Source of the DNA: Pseudomonadota bacterium
GTDB lineage: Bacteria; Pseudomonadota; Alphaproteobacteria; Rhizobiales; Phreatobacteraceae
DNA length: 64,000 nucleotides
Reading direction: 5' to 3'
NCBI GenBank assembly: GCA_020161695.1
Contig: JAIUOO010000001.1
Coordinates: 124,001-188,000 of the forward strand
A program made the translations under genes and the position numbers. The stretch's first letter is position 1, and each line of letters starts with the position of its first letter. The notes under the pieces are model-generated. The model searched no databases. It had not been told where the DNA came from and was given only the letters and a program-made list of their open reading frames with translations. Positions 54,867-63,669 of this stretch are shown here, piece by piece.

Positions 54867-54999
54867 GCCATGTCAGGTCGCCTCGTGCCCGGCCGGCCAC
54901 AACGCGGCAACGCCCGCGCGTAACATCTGGCGCTCCGCCCCCGTAGACGGGTCATGCCGATGCCCATGCGCCGGCGCTTCAAGGTCCGAAGGGAACTCC

Positions 55000-55422
55000 A
55001 TGACCGGGAATGCCATGATCCACCGCCGCTCGCTCCTGATCGCCTGCGCCACCGCCAGCATCGCCGCCACCGTGAGCACGGCATCTGCCATGCCGCAGCG
55101 CTTCACGCAGGCGGCCTTCGACGCGGCCCGGGCGGCAGGCAAGCCGATCCTCGTCGATGTGACGGCCCCGTGGTGCCCGGTCTGCCGCGCGCAGAAGCCG
55201 ATCCTGTCGCGCCTGACCGCGGAGGAGCGGTTCCGCAATCTCGTTGTGCTGGAGGTCGATTTCGACAGCCAGAAGGACGTCGTGCGCGCCTTCAACGTGC
55301 AGAAGCAGTCGACGCTCATCGTGTTCAGGGGGATGCAGGAGCTGGGCCGCTCCACCGGCGACACCAATGCCGGCTCGATTGCCGCGCTGATGGCGAAAAG
55401 CGTCGACATGGCCCGCATGTGA
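55000..55422 (+). CDS. Periplasmic thioredoxin-fold protein (DsbD C-terminal-like)
   Basis: A 140-residue exported thioredoxin-like protein. Signal peptide: 'RSLLIACATASIAATVSTASA'. The active site is CPVC ('TAPWCPVCRAQKPILSRL'), and 'KQSTLIVFRGMQE' holds the cis-peptide region (Thr before it replaces the usual Pro context). The pattern resembles the gamma domain of DsbD. The next gene, 29 bp downstream, is CcdA, so together they form a two-protein reductant relay from cytoplasm to periplasm. Confidence 0.85.
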   Translation: MTGNAMIHRRSLLIACATASIAATVSTASAMPQRFTQAAFDAARAAGKPILVDVTAPWCPVCRAQKPILSRLTAEERFRNLVVLEVDFDSQKDVVRAFNVQKQSTLIVFRGMQELGRSTGDTNAGSIAALMAKSVDMARM

Positions 55423-55451
55423 CCCTCTGAGACCGGCAGGGAGGCACGACC

Positions 55452-56171
55452 ATGCTCGCCACACTCGGTTTCGCGTTCCTGGCGGGGGTCGTGTCGATCC
55501 TGTCGCCCTGCGTTCTGCCGATCCTGCCCATCGTGCTCGGGGGCGCCGCCTCCGAGCATAGACGCGGACCGCTGGCGCTGGCGGCAGGCCTCTCCCTGTC
55601 GTTCACCGTGATCGGCCTGTTCGTCGCGACCATCGGCTTCTCGATCGGGCTCGACCTCGACGTGTTCCGTGCCTTCGCCGGGATCATCCTGCTGGCGCTT
55701 GGCCTCGCCATGCTGGTGCCGGCGGCGGGCGCGCGTCTCGCGACCGCTGCGGGGCCGCTGTCCGACTGGACGCAGTCGCGCTTCGGCGGCTTCGACCGCT
55801 CCGGGCTCTCGGGACAGTTCGGTGCCGGCCTGCTGCTCGGCGCGGTCTGGAGCCCCTGCGTCGGGCCGACCCTGGGCGCGGCTTCGCTGATGGCGGCGCG
55901 CGGCGAGAATCTCGGCCAGGTGGCCGTCACCATGCTGGCCTTCGGCCTTGGCGCGGGCCTGCCGCTCGCGGCGTTCGGCGCCCTGTCGCGGGAGCGGCTG
56001 CTGGGCCTCCGGGCACGCATGATGGCGGCCGGCCAGGGCGCGAAGACGGCTCTGGGCCTCGTGGTCGTCGCCGTCGCGCTGCTGGTCCTGACGGGCTTCG
56101 ACAAGACCATCGAGGCGGCGCTGGTCGCGGCCTCGCCCGACTGGCTGACGACGCTCACGACGCGTTTCTGA
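55452..56171 (+). CDS. CcdA-type transmembrane thiol-electron transporter
   Basis: A 239-residue six-helix membrane protein equal to the central domain of DsbD. The two redox cysteines lie in the mirrored motifs 'ILSPCVLPILPIVLG' (helix 1) and 'WSPCVGPTLGAAS' (helix 4). It passes electrons from cytoplasmic thioredoxin to the periplasmic thioredoxin-like protein encoded just upstream. Its targets could be cytochrome c maturation, disulfide isomerases or methionine sulfoxide reductase; the window does not say which. Confidence 0.9.
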   Translation: MLATLGFAFLAGVVSILSPCVLPILPIVLGGAASEHRRGPLALAAGLSLSFTVIGLFVATIGFSIGLDLDVFRAFAGIILLALGLAMLVPAAGARLATAAGPLSDWTQSRFGGFDRSGLSGQFGAGLLLGAVWSPCVGPTLGAASLMAARGENLGQVAVTMLAFGLGAGLPLAAFGALSRERLLGLRARMMAAGQGAKTALGLVVVAVALLVLTGFDKTIEAALVAASPDWLTTLTTRF

Positions 56172-56295
56172 CCCCGCGTGACAGAACCGCGTTCATCCCG
56201 CCATCCGCCTGAAACACCGTGCGGCGAAGCTACCTTTGCGCGAGCAGTGCGCTCATGACACTCTGCCGCAGCGACATTGGAAGCAGGAGCACCTT

Positions 56296-56853
56296 ATGGG
56301 CTGGGCCATCCTCGGCATTCTCGCCGCGCTCGTCGTCTACGCCATCTACACCTATAACGGCCTCGTCGGCCTGAGGCAGCGGGTCAACCAGGCCTTCGCC
56401 GACATCGACGTGCAGCTCAAGCAGCGCCACGACCTGATCCCGAACCTCGTCGAAACCGTGAAGGGCTATGCCTCGCACGAGAAATCGACGCTCGACGCCG
56501 TCATCGCCGCGCGCAATGCCGCGCAGGGCGCCCATGGCCCCTCCGCTCAGGCCGCAGCCGAGCAGCAGCTCTCCGGCGCGGTCGGTCGGCTCATGGCGCT
56601 GGGCGAGGCCTATCCGGACCTGAAGGCCAGCGCCAATTTCCAGCAGCTCCAGGTCGATCTCGGCAATGTCGAGGACAAGCTCGCCGCCGCGCGCCGCTTC
56701 TTCAACAATGCGGTCAGCGAGTTCAACGCCTCGATCCAGGCCTTCCCGGCGGTGCTGTTCGCCGCCGGTATGGGCTTCACCCAGCGCGAGTTCTTCGATG
56801 TCGGCCCCGAGACGCGCGGCCAGATCGAGGTCGCACCGACCGTGAAGTTCTGA
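56296..56853 (+). CDS. lemA: LemA-family protein
   Basis: A 185-residue LemA protein: one N-terminal membrane helix ('ILGILAALVVYAIYTYNGLV'), then a helical domain with the family motifs 'QAFADIDVQLKQRHDLIPNL' and 'NVEDKLAAARRFFNNAVSEFN'. CAGGAG precedes the ATG. LemA and HtpX-type proteases are often adjacent, and here a M48 peptidase gene follows 16 bp downstream. The role is probably in envelope stress or membrane protein quality control. Confidence 0.92.
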   Translation: MGWAILGILAALVVYAIYTYNGLVGLRQRVNQAFADIDVQLKQRHDLIPNLVETVKGYASHEKSTLDAVIAARNAAQGAHGPSAQAAAEQQLSGAVGRLMALGEAYPDLKASANFQQLQVDLGNVEDKLAAARRFFNNAVSEFNASIQAFPAVLFAAGMGFTQREFFDVGPETRGQIEVAPTVKF

Positions 56854-56869
56854 GCGCGGCGACAAGGCC

Positions 56870-57919
56870 ATGCTCGGCGAGGCCTACGGGCTCTACGGCC
56901 ATATCCGCAACAACCGCATCCGCTCGGCGTTCCTGCTCGCCGGGCTGTTCCTGCTCGCCTATGTGCTGACCTTCGGCGTGATCCTGATCGGCTACGGCAT
57001 GTCGGGCTATCACATCGGCGCCTATGTGATGTGGGAGACGTGGCGGGTCTTCCTGACCGCCCTGCCCTTCGTGACGGCGGCGACGCTCATCTGGGTATTC
57101 ATCGGCTTCCGGTTCAATGTCGCCCTGATCGACAAGATGACCGGCGCGCAGCCGCTGACCGCGGCGGAGAATCCCAGGCTCCACCGGATGCTGGAAAACC
57201 TCTGCATCTCGCGCGGCCTGAAGACGCCGAAGCTCGCGATCCTGCAGAGCGACGCGCTCAACGCCTTCGCCAGCGGCGTCAACGACAAGCAGTTCACCGT
57301 GACGGTGACGACCGGGCTGCTCAACGCTCTCGACGACAAGGAGGTCGAGGCGGTTCTCGCCCACGAACTCACGCATATCCGCAACGGCGACGTCAGGCTG
57401 ATGATCATCGCGGTAGTGATCTCGGGCGTGATCTCGCTGGTCGGCGAACTGGTGTTCCGCACGTTCCTGCGTGGCGGCATCCGTTCGTCCTCGTCCGACA
57501 GCGACCGCAAGGGCGGCGCGCTGATCGCGGTGCTGATCGGCGTCGCGCTGGTGGTGGTCGCCTGGGTCCTGGCGATCGTGGTCAGGCTGTCGCTGTCGCG
57601 CTCGCGGGAATATCTCGCCGATGCCGGGGCGGTGGAACTGACCAAGAATCCCGACGCGATGATCTCGGCGCTGCTGAAGATCTCGGGACGGGCCGACATC
57701 GATGGCGTCCCCTCTGGCGTCATGGACATGTGCTTCGAGAACGATCCGGACGATTTCGCCGACCTGTTCTCGACCCATCCCTCGATCACCAAGCGTGTTC
57801 AGGCGCTTGTGGAGAAGGCAGGCGGGCGCATGCCGGACATGCCGCCCCATCCGCCCGCGATGCAGCAGCGGCCGGACCTTCCGAGCATCGTCAGGTCCAG
57901 CAGCTGGGGCAAAAGCTGA
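56870..57919 (+). CDS. HtpX-like M48 metalloprotease
   Basis: A 349-residue membrane zinc protease. Two N-terminal helices ('AFLLAGLFLLAYVLTFGVIL', 'FLTALPFVTAATLIWVFIGF'), the HExxH motif in 'AVLAHELTHIRNGDVRL', two further helices and the third zinc ligand Glu in 'SRSREYLADAGAVEL'. 'STHPSITKRVQAL' is the usual M48 end. It differs from canonical HtpX in its longer N-terminus and belongs to the LemA-linked form. It probably cleaves misfolded membrane proteins. Confidence 0.9.
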   Translation: MLGEAYGLYGHIRNNRIRSAFLLAGLFLLAYVLTFGVILIGYGMSGYHIGAYVMWETWRVFLTALPFVTAATLIWVFIGFRFNVALIDKMTGAQPLTAAENPRLHRMLENLCISRGLKTPKLAILQSDALNAFASGVNDKQFTVTVTTGLLNALDDKEVEAVLAHELTHIRNGDVRLMIIAVVISGVISLVGELVFRTFLRGGIRSSSSDSDRKGGALIAVLIGVALVVVAWVLAIVVRLSLSRSREYLADAGAVELTKNPDAMISALLKISGRADIDGVPSGVMDMCFENDPDDFADLFSTHPSITKRVQALVEKAGGRMPDMPPHPPAMQQRPDLPSIVRSSSWGKS

Positions 57920-58007
57920 AGGTTGCCCGCGTCTACCGCATATTGCGCGCTGTTCGCGCGCATCTCCTCACGCGCACCTGTGCCTCCATCGCTTGAAAAT
58001 ACTCAGG

Positions 58008-58304
58008 TCAGCAGGCCATGCGGATACGCGTGGTCGTGCAGCCGATGCTCGGCACGCCCCGATTGGACGAACAATAGCCGTCGCCGGGCGTCAGGCCGAA
58101 GATGCGCCGCTGACCGCCGGCCGGCACCGTGACGACCGAGGTCTGGCCGTTGCGGTAGAACAGGCGGAACCAGCATGTCGGGCTGACACCGGGGTTGCAG
58201 GTGAAGCGCGCGGTGCAGGCCTCGGCGACGCTGCTTCCAGCGATCATGACCCCCACGCCAAGCATCGCGGTAGCCGCCATTCGTGAAATCCACAATCCTG
58301 ACAT
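58008..58304 (-). CDS. Small cysteine-containing secreted protein
   Basis: A 98-residue protein with a signal peptide ('MAATAMLGVGVMIAGSSVAEA') and a mature part of about 70 residues with six cysteines ('ACTARFTCNPGVSPTCWFRL', 'GYCSSN', 'IGCTTTRIRMAC'), likely three disulfides. No family recognised. GAGGA stands 8 nt before the ATG at 58304, which decides it over the ATG at 58310. It is convergent with the protease gene. Confidence 0.65.
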   Translation of the reverse strand: MSGLWISRMAATAMLGVGVMIAGSSVAEACTARFTCNPGVSPTCWFRLFYRNGQTSVVTVPAGGQRRIFGLTPGDGYCSSNRGVPSIGCTTTRIRMAC

Positions 58305-58549
58305 GCTCATTCCTCTGCAATGACAGTAACGGTAGCCAAATACGGAAACAGTGACAGTCTAGTCGACTGACTTGCCTTGGGTAAAGCGCTCTGCAATTCC
58401 GCAACTGTCAGGGCCGTTTCAATGCCTCCGGACGAGATGAGCTTGGCCGCTGATCAGGCGTTGATCCGCAAGGCTTCAGCACCAGCGCCCGGCCGAATGT
58501 CCGCGAGGGCCCGCGCGGACAGATGTATGCGCCCCTGTCGGTCATCCGA

Positions 58550-58561
58550 TTAGATATCGAA
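58550..58561. promoter_or_regulatory. MarR-type site 1
   Basis: TTAGATATCGAA, 12 bp. It is identical to the reverse complement of site 3 and lies just upstream of the -35 hexamer. Confidence 0.5.
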
Positions 58562-58567
58562 CATTCT

Positions 58568-58595
58568 TGACTGCGTCATTTTGATTAGATATCAA
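58568..58595 (+). promoter_or_regulatory. Promoter of the nitroreductase-marR operon
   Basis: TTGACT (58568-58573), a 16-bp spacer and TATCAA (58590-58595). The -10 lies inside the second MarR-type site, so binding there would block RNA polymerase. Confidence 0.45.
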
Positions 58596-58616
58596 ATCAT
58601 ATCATTCGATATCTAA
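58585..58616. promoter_or_regulatory. MarR-type sites 2 and 3 (inverted pair)
   Basis: TTAGATATCAAA at 58585-58596 and TTCGATATCTAA at 58605-58616 face each other, forming a large inverted repeat with 9-bp perfect arms, ending 14 bp before the ATG at 58631. Their placement over the -10 and start region fits repression by the MarR protein encoded in the same operon. Confidence 0.65.
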
Positions 58617-58630
58617 CTATGTGAGCCGTC

Positions 58631-59779
58631 ATGAACCGTCGTGTGTTCCTCATCTCCGCCAGCACGGGCGGGCTTGCCGCTATCACCGGCCTGTCCGCCT
58701 TCAGCCTGACCCGCACGCCGACCGCCGCTCTCGCGCCCTGGGCCGAGGCGGGAACCGACCGCAGCGACCCGCGCCGCTTCGTCGTCGAGCACGCCGTGTT
58801 CGCGCCGAACCCGCACAATCGCCAGCCATGGATCATCGAGCTCACCGGGCCGCTGACGATGACGCTCTGGTGCGACCTCGACCGGCGACTGCCGCACACC
58901 GACCCGTTCGACCGGCAGATCGTCATCGGCCTTGGCTGTTTCACCGAGATCGCCAGCCTTGCCGCCGGCGCCATCGGATACCGGCTCGACGTGGCGCCCT
59001 TCCCTGAGGGCGAACCGGCGCCGCGCCTCGACCGGCGGCCGGTCGCGCATCTGATGCTCGTCCGCGACGAAGCCGTCCATCCGGACCCGCTGTTCGGCCA
59101 GATCAAGCTGCGGCGGTCCACGAAGCGGCCGTTCGACATGGCGAAACCGGTGCCGGCACCGGTGCTCGCGCAGTTGCAGGCCCTGTCCGGACCGCTCGCG
59201 GTCGTCTCGACGCTGACGGACCCCGATATGGTCGCACGCGTGCGCGCGTCCACGCGGGAGGCCTGGGACATCGAAGCGAAGACGGCCCGCACCCATCAGG
59301 AGAGCGTCGACCTCATGCGCATCGGCCGGCGTGAGATCGAGGCCAATCCGGACGGCATCTCGCTCGGTGGTCCATTCCTCGAAGGACTGTCCCTGGTCGG
59401 CCAGCTTTCCCGCGCCCAGCTCGCCGATCCCGCATCCTCCGCCTACAGGCTTGGCGCGGACATGTATCGCACGATGCTGGCGGCGACGCCGGCCTATTGC
59501 GCCGTGGCAGCGCCGGACGAGAGCCGCTCCGGCCAGTTCGCCGCCGGCCGGGCCTATCTGCGCCTCAATCTGGCCTCGGCCGCCGCCGGCCTCGCGCTGC
59601 ACCCGGTCAGCCAGGCGCTGCAGGAATTTCCCGAGATGGCCGACGTGAAGGCGCGCCTCGAAGCGGCCCTTGGCGTTGCCGCGCCGAATCGGCTGCACAT
59701 GCTGGCGCGGGTCGGCTACGGTCCTGCCGTTCCACAGACGCCGCGCTGGGCGGCCTCGACCCGCATCAGGACTGCATGA
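58631..59779 (+). CDS. Acg-type nitroreductase-fold protein, exported
   Basis: A 382-residue protein of the Acg/nitroreductase superfamily, with two nitroreductase-like halves and a twin-arginine-like leader ('NRRVFLISASTGGLAAIT'). 'HAVFAPNPHNRQPWIIEL' and 'LRRSTKRPFD' are the family's N-terminal flavin-region motifs; 'AGRAYLRLNLASAAAGLALHPVSQ' is the C-terminal half. Known Acg proteins bind FMN but have no proven catalysis; sequestration has been proposed. The stop overlaps the MarR start (ATGA). Confidence 0.82.
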   Translation: MNRRVFLISASTGGLAAITGLSAFSLTRTPTAALAPWAEAGTDRSDPRRFVVEHAVFAPNPHNRQPWIIELTGPLTMTLWCDLDRRLPHTDPFDRQIVIGLGCFTEIASLAAGAIGYRLDVAPFPEGEPAPRLDRRPVAHLMLVRDEAVHPDPLFGQIKLRRSTKRPFDMAKPVPAPVLAQLQALSGPLAVVSTLTDPDMVARVRASTREAWDIEAKTARTHQESVDLMRIGRREIEANPDGISLGGPFLEGLSLVGQLSRAQLADPASSAYRLGADMYRTMLAATPAYCAVAAPDESRSGQFAAGRAYLRLNLASAAAGLALHPVSQALQEFPEMADVKARLEAALGVAAPNRLHMLARVGYGPAVPQTPRWAASTRIRTA

Positions 59780-60246
59780 GCCGAGCCGACGACACAATCG
59801 ATGCCGCATTTCGTGTCTTCAACGAGATCGGCATCGTCAGCCAGCTCGCGGCGACGGCGTTCGAGCGGACTATGCCGGCCGGAATGACGCTGGCCCAGTT
59901 CACCGTGCTCAATCACTTCGTGCGGCTGGGCGGTCAGAGGCGGCCGACGGATCTTGCCCGCGCCTTCCAGGTTACCAAGGCGACCATGACCTCGACCTTG
60001 CAGAAGCTCGAGGCGAAGGCGCTGGTGGCGGTGGCCGCGAATGCCCGCGACGGCCGGGGACGGCTGGTTTCCCTGACCGACGCCGGGCGCGCCATGCACG
60101 CCGATTGCATTGCGCGCCTTCACCCCATGCTTCGGGACCTCGTCGGCGCTATCGGGGCGGAACCCTTCAAGGCGGCGCTCGATCCGCTCGTGCGCCTTCG
60201 CGAGGCGCTCGACGCCATGCGCGAGGGCGGCAATCCCGAGCGCTGA
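59776..60246 (+). CDS. MarR-family transcriptional regulator
   Basis: A 156-residue winged-helix regulator: 'MTLAQFTVLNHFVRLGG' (helix 2), 'RRPTDLARAFQVTKATMTSTLQKLEAKAL' with the recognition helix (read as two parts), and the wing 'NARDGRGRLVSLTDAGRAM'. It overlaps the nitroreductase gene by 4 bp and very likely represses that operon through the TTAGATATC sites upstream. The inducer, perhaps a nitro compound or oxidant, is unknown. Confidence 0.9.
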   Translation: MSRADDTIDAAFRVFNEIGIVSQLAATAFERTMPAGMTLAQFTVLNHFVRLGGQRRPTDLARAFQVTKATMTSTLQKLEAKALVAVAANARDGRGRLVSLTDAGRAMHADCIARLHPMLRDLVGAIGAEPFKAALDPLVRLREALDAMREGGNPER

Positions 60247-60327
60247 TCGTTGCCATCACGGAAATGCGCTTGTGGCGACGGCGCTGCATGGGAGATCGTC
60301 GCCCGCATCTCGTTCTGCGGCGCGCCA

Positions 60328-61239
60328 ATGACCTCGACAACACCTTCGGCCGACTCCGGCACCGCTCCGGCGTCGCGTGCCCTGCTCGGGCTGGCGCTCG
60401 GCTTCGTCGGGGTCGTCATTTTCGGTGCCACCCTGCCGGCGACACGAATAGCCGTCGGCTACATGGACCCGTGGTTCGTTGCGCTGGGACGTGCGGCAGC
60501 CGCCGGCCTGATCGCGGTCGTTGTTCTCGCCGTGCTGCGACGCCCCTTGCCTCCGAGGCGCGATCTCGGCCGCTATGCAGTCGTCGCGCTGTGCCTGATC
60601 GCCGGATTTCCCGGGTTCTCCTCGCTCGCCATGGTCACGGTGCCGGCAAGCCATGGCGGCGTGGTGATCGGCATCCTGCCGCTCGGAACCGCGATTGCCG
60701 CGGCGCTCGTCGCGCGCGAACGGCCCTCGATCGGCTTCTGGCTGACGGGGCTGGCGGGCGCCGCGCTCGTGCTCGTCTTCACGTTCCGGCAGGCCGGCGG
60801 ATTTCACGTCTCGCCAGGCGACCTGTTCCTCGTCGTGGCGATTGCCGCTGCGGCAATCGGCTATACGGTCAGCGGCATGCTCACCCGCACCCGGCCGGGA
60901 TGGGAGGTGGTCTCGTGGATGCTGGTGCTCGCCCTGCCCGTGACGCTGCCTCTGGCGTGGTGGCTCGCGCCGGCCGAGCCGGCGGCGGTGCCCGCGGCGG
61001 CATGGTGGAGCTTCGCCTACGTCGCCCTGTTCAGTCAGTATCTCGGCTTCTTCTTCTGGAATGCCGGCCTCGCCATGGGCGGGATCGCGCGGGTCGGGCA
61101 GATCCAGCTTCTTCAACCTTTCGTGACTCTCGGCATCGCCGCGACGCTGAACCGCGAACCGGTTGGCGCGGATACGCTTTTGTTCGCCGCGGCAGTCGCG
61201 GCATGCGTTCTCGCGGGCAGCCGGATGAAGGCGCGCTGA
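60328..61239 (+). CDS. EamA/DMT-family transporter
   Basis: A 303-residue ten-helix transporter with two EamA domains. The start of repeat 1 reads 'GVVIFGATLPATRIAVGYMDP', the middle 'ASHGGVVIGILPLGTAIAAAL' and the end 'VGQIQLLQPFVTLGIAATLN', the usual DMT pattern. No good ribosome site is visible at ATG 60328, and the frame opens further upstream. It lies 81 bp after marR and may be part of the same regulon, exporting a toxic compound; that is inference. Confidence 0.85.
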   Translation: MTSTTPSADSGTAPASRALLGLALGFVGVVIFGATLPATRIAVGYMDPWFVALGRAAAAGLIAVVVLAVLRRPLPPRRDLGRYAVVALCLIAGFPGFSSLAMVTVPASHGGVVIGILPLGTAIAAALVARERPSIGFWLTGLAGAALVLVFTFRQAGGFHVSPGDLFLVVAIAAAAIGYTVSGMLTRTRPGWEVVSWMLVLALPVTLPLAWWLAPAEPAAVPAAAWWSFAYVALFSQYLGFFFWNAGLAMGGIARVGQIQLLQPFVTLGIAATLNREPVGADTLLFAAAVAACVLAGSRMKAR

Positions 61240-61298
61240 CGGCAGGCATCAACCGTTGCGGGTGGCCTTGGGCGGGCCGTTTGCGCTAGGATCGCGGC

Positions 61299-62462
61299 AT
61301 GCGGACCCGCCTGCTGCCTGTGTTCCTGTTCTGCGTATCCGTGATGCTGGCCGCCCCGCCGGCCGAGGCACAGCTCGACCTGCGCCCGCCCGGCGCAAGC
61401 CAGCCCTCAACCAGCCGCCCGGCGGCACGCCCGGCCCGCACCGCGACACGCGCGCCGCGCTCCGCGCCGATCCCCGAACCGCGTCCGGCAGAGGCCGGCG
61501 AGGGCGGGGAAACGCCCGGACCCGAGCTCGCCGCCGTGCCACCCGCAGCGGAGCCCCCGCCGGCCGGCCCCGCGCCTTCGGCCCCCGCCGCAGCGACGCC
61601 TTCTGCCGCGGCAACCCCGGCGCCAGCGGCTCCGGCTGCCGCACCCGCCCCCCCGAGCAGGATCGACGAGGCGTTCCGCTCGGCGGAAGCCGCGGCAGGA
61701 CGAGCGCCCGCCATGCCGGAATCCCATCCGGCCATCATCAACGCGCCAATTCCGGCGGGACGATCGGGTGTTCCTGCTCCACCGCCCGCAGCCGCGGCGC
61801 CACCACCGGTCCAGGCCGAAGCGGCGCTCGCGACCGCCGACCCGCCGCAGATCGAGGCGCCCTTCGCCGAAGCGCCGCCACGCCGTTTCGAGGGGCGCGC
61901 CTTTTCCGACAAACGCTTTCCCGTCGGCCGTGCCGCCCACCTGCAGACGATCCGCACGCAGGCCGCCGCCGCCCGCGTGCCGGTCGACCTTGCCGACGCC
62001 GTCGCGACCGTCGAGAGCGCCTATGATCCGCACGCCGTCGGTCTCGTCGACGAGATCGGCCTGATGCAGGTGCGCCCCGCCATTGCCCGCCAGCTCGGCT
62101 TCGAGGGCACGATCCAGGACCTGTTCGAGCCGGAGACCAATATCCGCCTCGGCATGACCTATCTCGCCGGTGCCTGGGAGCGATCCGGCGGCAATCTCTG
62201 CCAGGCGCTGATGAAATACCGTGCCGGATGGGACGAGACGCAGATGAGCGCCCTGTCGCTGGAATATTGCCGGCGCGCGGTGGTGCATCTCACCGCCATC
62301 GGCTCGCCGCTGGCGCGCGGCGTAACGGTGCCGACCGGGGCAGCCACGCCGCCACCGGGGCAACGCTCGACCAGCCAGTTCAACTGGCAGGACCACGAGA
62401 ACCGGATGCGCCAGATCGACAACCGCTTCGGCGGGCAGAACTTCGGCATCATAGCTCGGTAG
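61299..62462 (+). CDS. Lytic transglycosylase (SLT domain), periplasmic
   Basis: A 387-residue exported protein. Signal peptide: 'LLPVFLFCVSVMLAAPPAEAQ'. Residues 25-210 are an Ala/Pro-rich unordered linker. The SLT domain (about 220-340) has the catalytic Glu in 'ADAVATVESAYDPHAVG' and the motifs 'EIGLMQVRPAIARQLGF' and 'ETNIRLGMTYLAGAWERSGG', then 'ALMKYRAGWDETQM'. It cleaves peptidoglycan glycan strands with formation of anhydro-muramyl ends. The long linker suggests it spans part of the wall. No secretion-system genes are near. Confidence 0.88.
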   Translation: MRTRLLPVFLFCVSVMLAAPPAEAQLDLRPPGASQPSTSRPAARPARTATRAPRSAPIPEPRPAEAGEGGETPGPELAAVPPAAEPPPAGPAPSAPAAATPSAAATPAPAAPAAAPAPPSRIDEAFRSAEAAAGRAPAMPESHPAIINAPIPAGRSGVPAPPPAAAAPPPVQAEAALATADPPQIEAPFAEAPPRRFEGRAFSDKRFPVGRAAHLQTIRTQAAAARVPVDLADAVATVESAYDPHAVGLVDEIGLMQVRPAIARQLGFEGTIQDLFEPETNIRLGMTYLAGAWERSGGNLCQALMKYRAGWDETQMSALSLEYCRRAVVHLTAIGSPLARGVTVPTGAATPPPGQRSTSQFNWQDHENRMRQIDNRFGGQNFGIIAR

Positions 62463-62532
62463 CGGCAGCGTCCGTAGACGCGGCGGCAGCCACCGCCCTA
62501 GGCTTCCCGCACATCTTGCAAGGAGCCTTCGC

Positions 62533-63663
62533 ATGCCCGTCACCACCGATGTCGATCAGGTCATCGCCGACATCACCCGCTGGGCCTCGATCGAGAGCCC
62601 CACCTACGATGCCGCCGCGGTCAACCGCATGATGGACGAGGGCGCCGGGGACCTCGACGCCATGGGCTTCCGGATCGACCGGATCGCCGGCACGCAGGGG
62701 TTCGGCGACATCGTCATCGGCCGGCTGGATGGCGCCGAGGCAGGTCCCGGCCTGCTGATCCTCGCCCATGTCGACACCGTCCATGCGGTCGGCACGCTGG
62801 CAGGCCCCCTGCCGATCCGGCGCGAGGGCGACCGGCTGTACGGGCCGGGCGTCACCGACATGAAGGGCGGCACCGTGCTGGCGCTGCACGTGCTGGCCAA
62901 GATCATCAAGGCCAAGGGCGGCAAGCTTCGCCGCGACGTGACCGTCGTCCTCATTCCGGACGAAGAGGTCGGCTCGCCGTCCTCGCGCGCCACCATCGAG
63001 GCGGAGGCCGCCAAGGCCGCCCACGTGCTGGTGCCCGAGCCCGGTCGCGAGCATTTCGTCACCTCCGGCCGCCACGCGGTGGTGCGCTACCACATCCACG
63101 TCCACGGCCGCCCCTCGCACGCGGGCGCGGCGATCAGCCGCGGCGTCAGCGCGATCCGCGCCATGGCCCGCCTGATCGAGACCATCGAGGACTGGTCGGA
63201 TTACGAGCGCGGCCAGACCTTCGCGGTCGGGCGGGTCAATGCCGGCACCTGGGTCAATGTCGTGCCGGTCATCTGCTCGGCGGAGGTGCTGTGCGTCGCC
63301 GCGACGCCGGAAGACCTCGCCGATATCGACGTCAGACTGAAGACGCTGCGCGCGCCCTTCCCCAACACGCGCATCACCATCGAGCCCGGCCCGGTCCGGC
63401 CGCTCTTCGTCGCCGGTCCCGGCACGATGGAACTCTACGCCAAGGCCAAGGCGATCGCGGACAGCCACGGCTTCCCCATCGACCATTTCCAATCCGGCGG
63501 CGGCTCGGACGGCAATTTCACCGGCGCCATGGGCGTCGCGACGCTCGACGGCCTCGGGGTCTGGGGCGGCGGCATCCACACCAAGGAGGAATATTGCGAC
63601 ATCCGCTCGATCACGCCGCGCGGCACGATCCTCGCGGGATTGATCGAGGACATCGCGGCCTAA
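62533..63663 (+). CDS. M20-family metallopeptidase (carboxypeptidase G2-like)
   Basis: A 376-residue zinc hydrolase. The first metal ligands are in 'LLILAHVDTVHAVG' (HxD), the bridging Asp in 'YGPGVTDMKGGTVLAL', the catalytic Glu pair in 'VVLIPDEEVGSPSSR', and the dimerisation domain His in 'HVHGRPSHAGAAI'. The last ligand His is in 'GGIHTKEEYCD'. The pattern resembles glutamate carboxypeptidase/CPG2. No signal peptide, so it acts in the cytoplasm on N-acyl amino acids or dipeptides. Confidence 0.9.
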   Translation: MPVTTDVDQVIADITRWASIESPTYDAAAVNRMMDEGAGDLDAMGFRIDRIAGTQGFGDIVIGRLDGAEAGPGLLILAHVDTVHAVGTLAGPLPIRREGDRLYGPGVTDMKGGTVLALHVLAKIIKAKGGKLRRDVTVVLIPDEEVGSPSSRATIEAEAAKAAHVLVPEPGREHFVTSGRHAVVRYHIHVHGRPSHAGAAISRGVSAIRAMARLIETIEDWSDYERGQTFAVGRVNAGTWVNVVPVICSAEVLCVAATPEDLADIDVRLKTLRAPFPNTRITIEPGPVRPLFVAGPGTMELYAKAKAIADSHGFPIDHFQSGGGSDGNFTGAMGVATLDGLGVWGGGIHTKEEYCDIRSITPRGTILAGLIEDIAA

Positions 63664-63669
63664 AGTGGC

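Larger units (their letters stand above)
58305..58630. other. Divergent regulatory region with MarR-type sites
   Basis: A 326-bp interval, clearly AT-richer at 58545-58620 than the rest of the window. It contains the promoter and three repeated operator-like sites of the nitroreductase-marR operon (listed separately). On the other side it holds the leader of the cysteine-rich protein gene. No ORF of note. Confidence 0.6.

Noticed and set aside
61407..62546. A 379-residue minus-strand frame opposite the lytic transglycosylase
   Set aside because: Arg/Gly-rich shadow frame; the plus strand has a signal peptide and SLT catalytic motifs.
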